Shown: positions 1 through 8,810 of the stretch, piece after piece
How positions within the stretch are numbered: position 1 is the first letter of the stretch
How the letters are laid out: the number at the start of each line of letters is the position of its first letter
Assembly: GCA_028823855.1 (NCBI GenBank)
Contig: JAPPFL010000068.1
Span: forward strand, 1 to 64,000
Direction: 5' to 3'
DNA from: Albidovulum sp.
GTDB lineage: Bacteria; Pseudomonadota; Alphaproteobacteria; Rhodobacterales; Rhodobacteraceae
DNA length: 64,000 bases
Translations under genes and position numbers: made by a program
Notes under the pieces: model-generated
The model's database searches: none
What the model was told of the DNA's origin: nothing
Seen by the model: only the letters and a program-made list of their open reading frames with translations

Positions 1-136
1 TCGCCGGGGCGGCTAGAATGTCATGCAATTTGCCTTAGTTGGGAATCGAGGCTAGGCGCGACCAAATGGATTCGTCGATTCCCTGATCGGGCCGGTAAAC
101 AAAATCACGGCTTAGCGGAAATCCGACGCAGGACGG

Positions 137-150
137 CATTTGGCCAAATG
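137..150. repeat. perfect 14-bp palindrome
   Basis: CATTTGGCCAAATG is identical to its reverse complement. It lies 34 bp beyond the stop of the minus-strand hypothetical gene, and half of the motif (GGCAAATG) recurs about 6 bp to the right. It could be a dimeric operator or chance; there is no T-run to make it a terminator. Confidence 0.4.
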
Positions 151-183
151 ATTCTGGCAAATGTTCTATCCGAAATGGGGAGG

Positions 184-624
184 TCAACTAGCCGGCAACT
201 TCTGCTGTTCAATGGCGCTGTCGTCGCCGTCCGAACCCATGGCGCGCTTGATCAGGTCATCGGTGACATCTTCGAAGTACCTTGAGAGCTCCCTCTGCAG
301 AATCTCGAACTCCGACCAAACAGCCCGGTCGAATTCCCGCTCGCGGACGCGCACCATGATTGTAGTCCGCCGTTGCCGCGCATAGCGGAAGGGCCTAACG
401 CCGTGCTTGCGGCAGATTGCGACGAATAGTCTCACCGACCAACTATCGGACAACGAGATTTTCAGTTCGATTTCGGGCTCATAATATTTTTTGGAATCGC
501 CCAAGCGGCCGTGCAAACGATCCATCGCGGCCTCGGCGGCGACGCGCTCTCCGAGACTTCCGGTTCCCCTGAACAGTGCCTCCAACTTATCGAGTTTAGA
601 TTTGAGTTTATCTTCGCCTAGCAT
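184..624 (-). CDS. conserved hypothetical protein, possibly DUF2786-related
   Basis: This 146-residue soluble protein has a helical, charged N-terminus (roughly residues 5-45) and a basic central part around residues 75-95 containing an arginine-rich stretch (RQRRTTIMVRVRERE), then an acidic helical C-terminus. I recognise the general type from alphaproteobacterial genomes, where it is usually annotated as hypothetical; the N-terminal helices recall the start of DUF2786, but this is a weak resemblance. There is no signal peptide or membrane segment, so it is cytoplasmic. The function is unknown; the basic strand could bind nucleic acid (inference). It stands alone, with gene-poor DNA on the promoter side. 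The start ATG at 624 has no strong ribosome site. Confidence 0.65.
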   Translation of the reverse strand: MLGEDKLKSKLDKLEALFRGTGSLGERVAAEAAMDRLHGRLGDSKKYYEPEIELKISLSDSWSVRLFVAICRKHGVRPFRYARQRRTTIMVRVREREFDRAVWSEFEILQRELSRYFEDVTDDLIKRAMGSDGDDSAIEQQKLPAS

Positions 625-1222
625 CGAACACCGCCAATTTTGGCTATTTCATTGCATGTTGAAGCATACCAGCACTTCATGCCGATTGCCAGAATCGCGG
701 CGTAAAACTCGTGCGTGAATCACCAAAGTTTTGCAGTTCTTCGGCGTGAAATCGCGCCGTAAATGCTTCGTTTCAACGCAACTTCGTCGTTGCGGCCTCT
801 ACAAGCCCCAACGGGCGCCAAGCTCGAGCGATCATCTTTGACCGCTCGATTTTGCGCGGCAATCGAAATTTTTTTTGGCCCGCGAAATTGGTCGACCATG
901 CTTTCGGCCCGGCAAGACTCCGTCCGCGGCATTCCGCGCATCGAATGCCTGCCCGGCCCGATGTGCGCGATTCCCGGTAAAGACGCGGCATCCGTGCCGG
1001 ACGCTCGGCGGCACTACCATGCCGGCTCCGTGCGCGATCCCTGTTTAGAGCGGCTCGGGTTATTCAATGGAACCGAATATCAATGGTCCACTTAGCATCC
1101 GGCGTCGCCGGTATCCCTTCAGCTCCGCTACGGCGAGGGATTCGCCGAAACTACGCTAGGGCTGCTGCTAGCCTTTGTCGCAGACGCTAAGGCGCAAGCC
1201 GGCGCTTTAGAGGCAGCGCCCG
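625..1222. other. gene-poor stretch without recognisable gene
   Basis: Short open frames of 60-110 codons exist on both strands but overlap each other, have arginine/alanine-rich translations typical of non-coding frames, and match nothing I recognise. I see no RNA gene or terminator here. Confidence 0.5.
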
Positions 1223-1532
1223 ATGACTGACAGGACTCATGTGAAACGGAAACACCGCCAAGCGTTGGAAGCGCTGCTTCTGTATCATTTGCGCGATGTC
1301 GAAGTCTGGCATACGGCAGCCGCGTGAACGGGCGCAGCCATGACGGCAGCGATCTCGATCTAGTGCTGCGCGGGCCGGTGTTGAAAAGATTCCAATTGTT
1401 CAATTGGCGGAATTCGAAGAGGCGGTGCGCGAGTCCGGAATTTCCTTTCTGGTTGAAGCTAGGGACTGGGAGTGCGTGCCAGAGCGATTTCAGCGGGAAA
1501 CCGAGCGAAAGCATGTGGTGCCAGTAAAATGA
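1223..1532 (+). pseudogene. frameshifted MNT-type minimal nucleotidyltransferase
   Basis: Read in three frames, this stretch gives a complete small nucleotidyltransferase of the MntA/KNTase-like family (about 100 residues). It starts MTDRTHVKRKHRQALEALL and continues to EVW. One base is then missing near 1309-1312; restoring it gives AYGSRVNGRSHDGSDLDLVL, which holds the family's GSR..G.S..SDLDL active-site signature with both catalytic Asp residues. A second frame change near 1385-1395 leads into IPIVQLAEFEEAVRESGISF and ends at the TGA at 1530. In free-living relatives this protein is the antitoxin-like partner of a HEPN protein or sits near restriction genes; no partner is visible here. 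The two frameshifts make it a decayed gene rather than a sequencing slip. Confidence 0.8.
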
Positions 1533-2370
1533 TTAGCATTTTTGCGCTACCGCTATCTCAGATGTTGGTTTCGAGAGAAAAACCATGGGTCCGTTCGGGA
1601 TGGCGGCTAGAGCGGGAACCATTGTTCCCGGCGGCATATTCAAGGCCAGCATTTGCAATGCGCGCGGCCGCAACCATTGCATCCAAGTATATTTCGCGCC
1701 TATCGCCAATATGATAGCTGGGCGTCGCGCCAAATTAGTTCCCGGCTAACAATCGTTTGACAGGTTGCCCCAAATCCCTCGAGTTCCCGACAAAGGAATC
1801 CCAAGCGATAATCGGATTCGTTGTCTAATTCATCGGTGCTCTAGACGGCAAACGAACGAGCCTCGCTAAAGAATCGCCGGGCACGTTGCCGTCAATGAAA
1901 TGGCCCCGGCCAATCTGCGCCGGCTTGAACTTCCTCGCCCGCCGCATTTCGAAAAGCGGGCGATGGCGCCCATTTTCGGAAAATCCAGAAGACGAGATCG
2001 ATATAAACTAGCGCGTCAACGAGATGCTAGAGTCTTACATTTGCTTCTCGTCCTTGGCGGAGTTCATGGATTTCGTTCGTCTTGCGACCGTGCGGGCAGC
2101 TTCGAGCGCTTCCGACGAGCCTGCACGAGAGGGATGGGAGGATAGCAGCCGGGTTAAAAAAGTTGCGAGAATTGCCTCTGCTAGAGTTAGTCGCCGGAAG
2201 CCAACCGAATTTCGAATGGTCTCAATCCGCCGGCAAGGCTCTGCCTAACCGTTTGATAGCGAATGTCGGATGCCTGAGTATCAGGAAAAATCCGAATGCT
2301 TGACATTGCCAAGAAAAAATTCAAGTTTCCGCCGGCCCAACGGCCCAAATAAATTTATGGAGGAAAGTAC
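1533..2370. other. gene-poor stretch upstream of the TRAP binding protein
   Basis: No frame gives a recognisable protein. The last 60 bases must hold the promoter and leader of the TRAP binding-protein gene, whose ribosome site GGAGGAAA lies at about 2358-2365. The rest is probably decayed DNA continuing from the nucleotidyltransferase remnant. Confidence 0.5.
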
Positions 2371-3408
2371 ATGTTTAATTTGTCCATGGCGCGCGGAATT
2401 GCGAGCGTTGCGGCGATAGCAGCTTCGGGAGTATTCGGCGCAGCGACGGCGCAAGAATTCAATTTCACTTACGCAGGCTATCCGAGCCCGCAAATATCTT
2501 CAGGCAAGGCAGTCAACTTTTTTGCTGAGGAAGTCGAAAAAAGAACAGATGGCCGCGTCAAGTTTACAATTCACCACAGCGGTAGCCTGTATCAGGAGGA
2601 AAAGGCGATCGAAGCTCTGCTGGCCGGTTCAATAGACTTTGCCGCTGCGGGAACGTCGACGATCGGCGTGTTCACCCGGCACTACGACTGGGTTAACTTG
2701 CCTTATATTGTTAGCGGCGACCTGACCGTAGGGCCTCGCCAGCTTCTTCAGATGATCAACAGCGACGTGGGCAAGGAGATCCAAGCCAAAGTTGAAGATG
2801 AAATCGGCTTGAAACTAGTATTCATCATGCCGAGCAACGGTGGCGCGCGAGCGATTGCAACCAGAAATGTTAGGCTCGAAGTTCCCGCCGACATTCACAA
2901 CGTCAAACAGCGCGTCAGCCTGGCGCCGCTCGATATGGTGATCAACGATGAATGGGGCGCGAATCCTACTCCCGTTCCGTGGGCGGATACTTTCACTGGA
3001 TTCAGCCAAGGGATGTTCGAAGGCGTTCAGATTCCGATTCCCCATATTCACAATGTCGGATTCGACGAAATCGCGAAATACATTACGATGGTGAATTTTC
3101 AGTATCTACCGCAGGTCATGTGGGTGCGAACCGATTTTTGGGACAGTTTGCCCGAAGACATTCGCAGCACTATGACCGAGGTGGGGCAGGAAGCCGCTCT
3201 GTACGAGATGCGAGTCGACCAGGAAGCCCACCAGTCATTCCGCGAGGCCATCACGCAACGCGGGGCTGAAATAATCGACCTCACTCCGGACCAGATGGCA
3301 ATGTGGCAGGATGCGAGCCAGGGCGTATATGAAAGCGAGGAGGTGGCCGAGTATACACCGCCGGAACTGCTGGCAAGGCTTCGCGAAGCGGGCATGCTGG
3401 CGGAGTAG
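2371..3408 (+). CDS. TRAP transporter solute-binding protein (DctP family)
   Basis: This 345-residue periplasmic binding protein belongs to the DctP/TAXI-type TRAP family, which delivers organic acids to a DctQM permease using a sodium gradient. A signal peptide covers about residues 1-27, ending at AATAQ. The mature part begins with the usual beta strand (FNFTYAGYP) and has the family's 'ADIHNVKQRV' segment, in which the Arg normally clamps the ligand carboxylate. Length is normal for the family. The start ATG follows GGAGGAAA by about 6 nt. No dctQ or dctM gene follows; the next gene is an unrelated metallopeptidase, so the binding protein is an orphan whose permease must be elsewhere or lost. 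A hairpin at 3462-3491 ends the transcript. Ligand unknown. Confidence 0.93.
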   Translation: MFNLSMARGIASVAAIAASGVFGAATAQEFNFTYAGYPSPQISSGKAVNFFAEEVEKRTDGRVKFTIHHSGSLYQEEKAIEALLAGSIDFAAAGTSTIGVFTRHYDWVNLPYIVSGDLTVGPRQLLQMINSDVGKEIQAKVEDEIGLKLVFIMPSNGGARAIATRNVRLEVPADIHNVKQRVSLAPLDMVINDEWGANPTPVPWADTFTGFSQGMFEGVQIPIPHIHNVGFDEIAKYITMVNFQYLPQVMWVRTDFWDSLPEDIRSTMTEVGQEAALYEMRVDQEAHQSFREAITQRGAEIIDLTPDQMAMWQDASQGVYESEEVAEYTPPELLARLREAGMLAE

Positions 3409-3461
3409 CCACTGAAAAAGCAGCATTGTTAGCGGGATGCTGAATACTCCGCTCAATTGGT

Positions 3462-3497
3462 CGCGGCCCGGACCCTAGTTTCCGGGCCGCGTATTTC
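3462..3497 (+). terminator. hairpin after the TRAP binding-protein gene
   Basis: CGCGGCCCGGA (3462-3472) and TCCGGGCCGCG (3481-3491) form a perfect 11-bp stem with an 8-nt loop, followed by GTATTTC. The stem starts 54 nt after the stop codon. The T-run is short, so it may act as a terminator, a 3' RNA-stability hairpin, or both. Confidence 0.75.
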
Positions 3498-4228
3498 GTA
3501 CGCCGAATTTAGTCATGGTCGGTGCCGTTCCTTTGAGTTGCGGCAGCGACGCCTGACAATCCGTTGCTTTGCGTTCCCGTTAAGGATTGCTGGACGGAAT
3601 GTGAATCCATTCGGACTGCCGATGCCGAGTGCCGGAATTTCAAGAGCATGAAGCCACAGCCCGATATTGGCCGGCGGGTCGAGGCCGTTCCGGCCGACTT
3701 GCGCGTTCCGCGCCTTCCGGTGGCGGCCGGCGCCGTGCGACGGCGGGTCGCCGAGGTGGCCTAGCCGCTCGACGGCGGTTATTCGTTGAATGCCAATCCG
3801 CCATGCAATCCTATCTAAAGGGGTTTTATCGTGACGATAGCTGTGTCCGGTTGCAGTTCCCGGGCCGGCCGAGAGGTGCCCGGTCTGCAGCTGCCAGAGT
3901 TCTATTTCGACATATGGCTCCGAAGCCGGGAATCAACAATTCTTATTTGAATTCCAAGGGTATGCGGAAACTCGCCTAAAATTAATTTCTATTTTACAAG
4001 CGGTTGCGAAATCCGATTTCGACAATCTACCAACATGGGTTGGGAGCGCGCGAAGGCGCTTCCATGATTGTCGCGGTTGAGCGCTTTTATTCGTGTTTCC
4101 GTGCGGATCGACGAAAGGGGCCGCAAGATTAGGCCTTTCATAGCCGCCATTGACACGCCTGTTTCTAGTTTTTCTCGACATGCGATAGTGTGGACGAAGA
4201 GGGCGCCGCCACCGAGGAATTCGAAATT
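3498..4228. other. gene-poor stretch
   Basis: A GC-rich patch at about 3650-3780 gives a proline/arginine-rich translation, but no frame resembles a known protein, and no TRAP permease fragment can be found. The right end holds the promoter region of the metallopeptidase gene. Confidence 0.45.
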
Positions 4229-5065
4229 ATGAAGGGATACGAATTGGTTCGTAATGAGGAACGCGCGCTCATCGAGCAACTAATCGGGGCGACACGGCTG
4301 TACGACAGCAGTACGGCAATCCAGGATCTTTTCGACTTCGCGATACGGTTTCGAAGGTTTGCCCCGTTCAATGCGATGCTCCTTCACATTCAGAAACCGG
4401 GATTGACATTTGCCGCAACCGCGGCGGACTGGAAGAACAAGTTTGGACGTTGGCCCAAACAATATGCGCGGCCGCTTCTGATTCTGCGTACGATGGGACC
4501 TGTTGATTTCGTTTTCGATATTCAAGATACCGAGGGTCGCGCGATACCTCCCGGCGTGTTCAGTTTTCCGACTCTCGGGAATTTGACTGAACGGCGCCTT
4601 GCCGATTTTTTTCAGATGCTTGCGAGAATTGACATCGACGTTTGCGACTTCGATGCCGGAGATGCGAGGGCGGGCGCCATCTGGATGAGTTGGAAATCGG
4701 ATTCGCCGAACGGCAAGAATTCATACATGCTAAGCCTTAATCGGAATCACTCCGCGCCGACGCGCTTTGTAACTGTCGCTCATGAACTCGCCCATCTTTT
4801 CCTTGGCCATCTCGGTGCCGACGAGGGGCGGCGGGTTCGAAACCGAAGTTCGATCAGCGTTGCATTGCAGGAAGCGGAGGCGGAGATGACGGCTTATCTG
4901 GTCGCGAAAAGAAACGGACTCGAACCGAGAAGCGAGAGTTATCTCGCAAAATATCAGGGAGAATTCGAAGACCTGAATCTCTATGGGATAGCCCGCGCGG
5001 CAAACGCGGTCGAGGCGGCGCTGGGCATTTCCGCCTCGGACCTTTCGAAAGAGGATTATTGGTAG
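4229..5065 (+). CDS. ImmA/IrrE-type zinc metallopeptidase
   Basis: This is a soluble protein of about 278 residues with a zinc-protease HExxH motif (HELAH, about residues 185-189 from the chosen start) followed by an acidic helix QEAEAEMTAYLV that supplies the third zinc ligand, as in ImmA/IrrE family peptidases. The N-terminal 150 residues resemble the ArdC-like domain often found in front of such peptidases (PFNAMLLHIQKPG). Family members cleave repressors or stress regulators; here no XRE repressor is adjacent, so the target is unknown. An open frame begins at GTG 4190, but ATG 4229 is preceded by GAGGA with about 10 nt spacing and is preferred. It is monocistronic, converging with the hydrolase gene on the other strand. 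Confidence 0.85.
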   Translation: MKGYELVRNEERALIEQLIGATRLYDSSTAIQDLFDFAIRFRRFAPFNAMLLHIQKPGLTFAATAADWKNKFGRWPKQYARPLLILRTMGPVDFVFDIQDTEGRAIPPGVFSFPTLGNLTERRLADFFQMLARIDIDVCDFDAGDARAGAIWMSWKSDSPNGKNSYMLSLNRNHSAPTRFVTVAHELAHLFLGHLGADEGRRVRNRSSISVALQEAEAEMTAYLVAKRNGLEPRSESYLAKYQGEFEDLNLYGIARAANAVEAALGISASDLSKEDYW

Positions 5066-5098
5066 GAAGCTCCGCAATTCGCATTGCCGCAATCGGTA

Positions 5099-5968
5099 TT
5101 ATAGATTGATTCGATTCAAGCCCATTTGAGTGAGCATCGAAGAGCAAAGCTCGGTCATGGGATTTCCCAAGGAAAATAGAATCGAATAATGCTGGTCATA
5201 GTCGGGCTTCAAATACTTGACCGAGCTTCCCTGGTCTTTAAGGATGGCCAGCATGTCTTCTGTTTGCCGGATCCATTCGCTTGTTTCTCGGCCTCCTACG
5301 GCGACGACAAGAGGGATTGCGGGATCTGGCGGCCTGTATTTCGGGCTGACATCCCGGAATGTGTCTTCGGTTATCAAGAGATCCTCGCACCCCGGAACTA
5401 GCAGGATGGGCTCCAGGTCGAGCATGGCGCTGACGATTGTAGCGCCCTTCACGACGTTGTCGGGTAGGCCGATCTCCGAGTTGAAATCGCCGGTACTCAT
5501 CATCAAGGCGAGATGACCGCCCGCGGAATGGCCGGAAAGAAACATTTTGTCCCTGTCGCCGTTTGCCTGCTCGGCATTGTCCCAGACCCACTTCAGGGCG
5601 CTGCGAACCTGGCGGATGACTTCAGTAAGCGGGACGGTCGGGCATAGATCGTAATTCAGCAGTATCGATGCGCCGCCGGCATCGAGAACCGCGGGAGCGA
5701 CAAGCGTATGGTCGAAACTGTCCAGGAATCGCCAGAATCCTCCGTGCACGAATATATTGATGGGCGAATCGGGTTCGTTCGCGGGAAAAATATCAAGCGT
5801 TTGCCCCGGTGTCGGTCCGTAAGGCACTCGCAGCTTCCCCGCGCGCGTTTTTCTAGCGAGTTCGCTAAAGAGAGACCAATGCGCCTTCCACACCGGGTGT
5901 TCGGGAACGGCCTCCCTTGGGCTATATTGCCTGATAAGTTCCTTGATCGGAAAATTTCGATATGTCAT
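5099..5968 (-). CDS. alpha/beta hydrolase, kynurenine formamidase-like
   Basis: This enzyme of about 289 residues is a serine hydrolase of the alpha/beta fold. It shows the oxyanion motif HGGFW, as in the HGGxW of kynurenine formamidases and other BD-FAE type esterases, and the nucleophile elbow GHSAGG. A late Asp and His (near KPDYDQHYSIL) can complete the triad. Family members hydrolyse N-formylkynurenine or small esters and amides in the cytoplasm. The start at 5968 (MTYRNFPIKE) is chosen because GGGAGG lies 6 nt upstream; an in-frame ATG at 5992 lacks a ribosome site. It is divergent from the thiamine-diphosphate enzyme. No other tryptophan-degradation gene is nearby, so the substrate is open. 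Confidence 0.85.
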   Translation of the reverse strand: MTYRNFPIKELIRQYSPREAVPEHPVWKAHWSLFSELARKTRAGKLRVPYGPTPGQTLDIFPANEPDSPINIFVHGGFWRFLDSFDHTLVAPAVLDAGGASILLNYDLCPTVPLTEVIRQVRSALKWVWDNAEQANGDRDKMFLSGHSAGGHLALMMSTGDFNSEIGLPDNVVKGATIVSAMLDLEPILLVPGCEDLLITEDTFRDVSPKYRPPDPAIPLVVAVGGRETSEWIRQTEDMLAILKDQGSSVKYLKPDYDQHYSILFSLGNPMTELCSSMLTQMGLNRINL

Positions 5969-6375
5969 GACTGCCTCCCTGTCCGCCGTCATCGACTCGC
6001 ATCCCCGAGGCCGATAACCGATCGATACCTCAAAACGAATTTCGGTCTTTTAATTACTCAAACGCATCCGCTTGCGTCGTTGGTCAGTACTCGAATAGTT
6101 CGCACCTGCCTAAATCTTCAGCGCTTGTTTTTCTATAGAGGCGAGGATCGTACATTTACGGACGCCCGAGGTCAACGGACACCGCTCCGCTTCGTGTCGC
6201 GGTTGTACAGCTTGACCCTTCGGGCCGCCGCACCTAAACGGCAATCATCCGGAAACCGTAACCGATTGGCGAAATTTCTCCGCGAAAGACACGCTTTGAT
6301 AGCGGGGTCGAAGTATTGCCTCGCGCTTCTCGCAAGAATGGACCGCATTGCAGAATCGACAGCGAAAGGTAGCAA
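5969..6375. promoter_or_regulatory. divergent intergenic region between hydrolase and ThDP enzyme genes
   Basis: This 407-bp region must contain promoters for both flanking genes. I see AT-rich patches (around 6045-6060 and 6125-6140) but cannot fix -35/-10 boxes, and the overlapping open frames look non-coding. Confidence 0.4.
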
Positions 6376-8040
6376 ATGCAAGAAAATTCATCTGGAACTA
6401 TTGGCAGCGAAGCGATCGCCGACTCGCTGCATTCGGCGGGAATCGACACGGTTTTCACTGTCGCAGGGGGGCATTTTTTGCCGACCTATAACGCCATCGG
6501 CAGACTTGGCGCGCCGGCGATCGTCGCCGCGAGGCATGAACTCGGCGCGGGCTACATGGCGTCGGGCTATGCTCTTGCAAGAGGCCGGACCGGAGTTGTT
6601 TTCGCGGGCGCTCCCGGCCCCGGAGCCACCAATTTAGCCACGCCCGTTGCGAACGCAATGGCGGATTCGATCCCGCTGCTCGTGATAACCGCGCAGGTTG
6701 ATCGTCGCTACAGCAACAGGAACATTCTCCAGCACTGCGACAATTCCGGCCTTCTTGGGCAGTTCTGCAAAAATTCGGTGCAGGCGGTTTCCGCCTCCGA
6801 ACTGCCAAACCTGATTTCGACGGCGCTCCAGATCGCCCAGTCCGGACGACCCGGGCCGGTGCACGTCGATCTTCCGCAGAACCTGCAGGCGGAACATTCG
6901 AGCGAATTGGAACCCATCCCATTCAAGGCACTGCGCTCGCCTTCCGCGGACAGTCGGGATCTGGATCGAATTTGCGAATTGCTCGAAAACTGCCGCAAAC
7001 CCGCCATTGTCGCCGGCCATGGTATTTTGCGGTCCGGATCCGCAGCTTTCCTTAAGGAACTTGCAAATCGCATCGGCGCGCCGGTCGCGACCAGTCGTTC
7101 CGGCATTGGCTGCATGGATTCCGGCGATCCGAACAGCGTTGGAATGCTAGGATTTTACGGAACGGATGCCGCTCGGGATGCGATAAGCGAAGCTGATCTG
7201 GTGATTGTTGCTGGATGCGCGCTCGGCGAGCAAACGACGTTTGGCTGGAAGAAAGACCTGTTCCGAAAAGAGGCGGTCAAGATTCAAATCGACATAGATC
7301 CGGTTCAACCGAATCTCGTATATCCTGTCGACCATGCCGTCCTGGCGGATACCGGAAAAGTGCTCCAAGAACTGTCCGAAAGAGCTCCTGCGCGCACGAA
7401 ATGGTGCGATTTGAGCGTCACGCGCCATGGTCCGGCGAACGATCCCGAGCGAGGCCTAAGCGCCGCAACGGTGCTTAATTCTCTGAATTCGCATATTTCC
7501 GACGATGCAATCGTTACCGCGGACATCGGAAATCATCGGCTATGGGTATGCGAACAGCTCGATATTACGCGGCCCGAACGGCTGATTCAGTCCTGCGAAT
7601 TCGATGCGATGGGATTTAGCCTACCCGCCGCGATTGGCGCGTCGATCGGCGAACCGGGAACAAAAGTCGTTTCAATAAGCGGAGATGGCGGATTCGTTCA
7701 TACAATCGGCGAACTGGCCGTCGCCAGGCAGCTGGGTTTGCCCGTCGCAGGGATCGTTTTCGTCGACGGGGCGCTCGGCATTCTCCGCCACCAGGCCGAG
7801 GCGCTATACGGAGAAGATCATTTTGTTCGGCTAGCTCCCATCGATTTTGCGAAGGTCGCGGAAGGATTTGGAATTGATAGCCGAACGATTGCCAGCGAAT
7901 CCGAACTCGATTCCAACATTGCCTGGGCCGCGGAATCGAACGAGCCGACCGTATTGGCGATCGAAATTGATTCCGAGGAAGTGTTTCCGCCGCTGCTCTC
8001 GAAGATCGCTCAGAGAAGGCGCGACCTGCTGCGCAACTAG
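6376..8040 (+). CDS. thiamine-diphosphate-dependent enzyme, acetolactate synthase-like
   Basis: This 554-residue protein has the three-domain plan of the acetolactate synthase/benzoylformate decarboxylase family. The N-terminal pyrimidine-binding domain carries the activating Glu in ARHELGAGYMASGYA (about residue 55), the central domain has the usual Rossmann-like fold, and the C-terminal domain has the GDGGF magnesium/diphosphate motif. After it the family's usual NN is replaced by a VDGALGILR segment. Length matches the family. There is no small regulatory subunit nearby, so it is unlikely to be the biosynthetic IlvB; decarboxylases or lyases of 2-oxo acids are the likelier role (inference). 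It converges with the SDR gene, and the two stop codons interlock in one CTAG. Confidence 0.85.
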   Translation: MQENSSGTIGSEAIADSLHSAGIDTVFTVAGGHFLPTYNAIGRLGAPAIVAARHELGAGYMASGYALARGRTGVVFAGAPGPGATNLATPVANAMADSIPLLVITAQVDRRYSNRNILQHCDNSGLLGQFCKNSVQAVSASELPNLISTALQIAQSGRPGPVHVDLPQNLQAEHSSELEPIPFKALRSPSADSRDLDRICELLENCRKPAIVAGHGILRSGSAAFLKELANRIGAPVATSRSGIGCMDSGDPNSVGMLGFYGTDAARDAISEADLVIVAGCALGEQTTFGWKKDLFRKEAVKIQIDIDPVQPNLVYPVDHAVLADTGKVLQELSERAPARTKWCDLSVTRHGPANDPERGLSAATVLNSLNSHISDDAIVTADIGNHRLWVCEQLDITRPERLIQSCEFDAMGFSLPAAIGASIGEPGTKVVSISGDGGFVHTIGELAVARQLGLPVAGIVFVDGALGILRHQAEALYGEDHFVRLAPIDFAKVAEGFGIDSRTIASESELDSNIAWAAESNEPTVLAIEIDSEEVFPPLLSKIAQRRRDLLRN

Positions 8041-8810
8041 CTTTCCGGTTTCGAATTATCTGTCATCAGCCGGCGAAAGAGATCGTCTCTCAAGTCGAGA
8101 ACGACTTCGTCGATCTTAAGGGCTTCTTCGCCGCAGAGCCAGACCGCGGCCGATGCGGGGATATCGGGGTCGAGCAGGCTTTCGCGCGGTATCTTGCTAA
8201 TTCTGTTGATTCCGGATGCTCGGATTAGCTCCTGCAAGCGCGTGTCGGTCGGCGGGATGCCGAGATCGAAGACGCGAATACCGTTGCATTTGAATTCCTC
8301 GTCGACCATGCGCGAAAGCATCAGTGCGGCCGATTTGGAGCAGCAATAGGCGGTCCATCCCTCCAATGGAATTTTAGCCGCTCCCGTTCCGGCGTTGACA
8401 ATGACGCCTCCGGTCTGCGCCCGCATCAGCGGAAGCGCGGCGCGAATGCATCTCGCGGGACCGAGGACATTTACGTCGATGGCCCTGCCAAACTCCTTGA
8501 CATCAATGTCCTGAAAATGGCCAATTGGCTCGATAGTGCCGGCATTGTTGACGAGAATGTCCAGTCGGCCGGCATTCAGGCCGATGTAGCGAAATGCGGA
8601 TTCGATCTGCGTTTCGTCCGTGACATCCATGGAAAGGGATTCAGCGCCCTCAATGCGTGCTTCGCCCGGCGCGTGCATGCCCGCGAATACAGTAGCGCCG
8701 GCCTCGACCAGTTGCTTGGCGACCGAATATCCGATTCCCTGAGCAGCGCCGGTAACCGCCGCGACGCGTCCTGAAAGGTCGGGCGGCGAAATTCGCGTAA
8801 GTTCTTGCAT
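8037..8810 (-). CDS. SDR family NAD(P)-dependent oxidoreductase
   Basis: This is a classical short-chain dehydrogenase of about 257 residues. It has the cofactor motif TGAAQGIG near residues 20-27, the NNAG motif, and the catalytic YxxxK as YCCSK. The start at 8810 (MQELTRISPP) follows GAGGA by about 9 nt; the open frame extends 23 codons further upstream without a ribosome site. Near the C-terminus the usual PG motif region reads GIPPTDTRL. The gene converges on the ThDP enzyme and shares the CTAG stop palindrome with it, which hints at co-inherited function, but the substrate cannot be deduced. Confidence 0.88.
   Translation of the reverse strand: MQELTRISPPDLSGRVAAVTGAAQGIGYSVAKQLVEAGATVFAGMHAPGEARIEGAESLSMDVTDETQIESAFRYIGLNAGRLDILVNNAGTIEPIGHFQDIDVKEFGRAIDVNVLGPARCIRAALPLMRAQTGGVIVNAGTGAAKIPLEGWTAYCCSKSAALMLSRMVDEEFKCNGIRVFDLGIPPTDTRLQELIRASGINRISKIPRESLLDPDIPASAAVWLCGEEALKIDEVVLDLRDDLFRRLMTDNSKPES

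Noticed and set aside
5708-6637. 309-codon plus-strand frame
   Set aside because: It overlaps the hydrolase antisense and runs out of frame into the ThDP enzyme; its arginine-rich translation is not protein-like.
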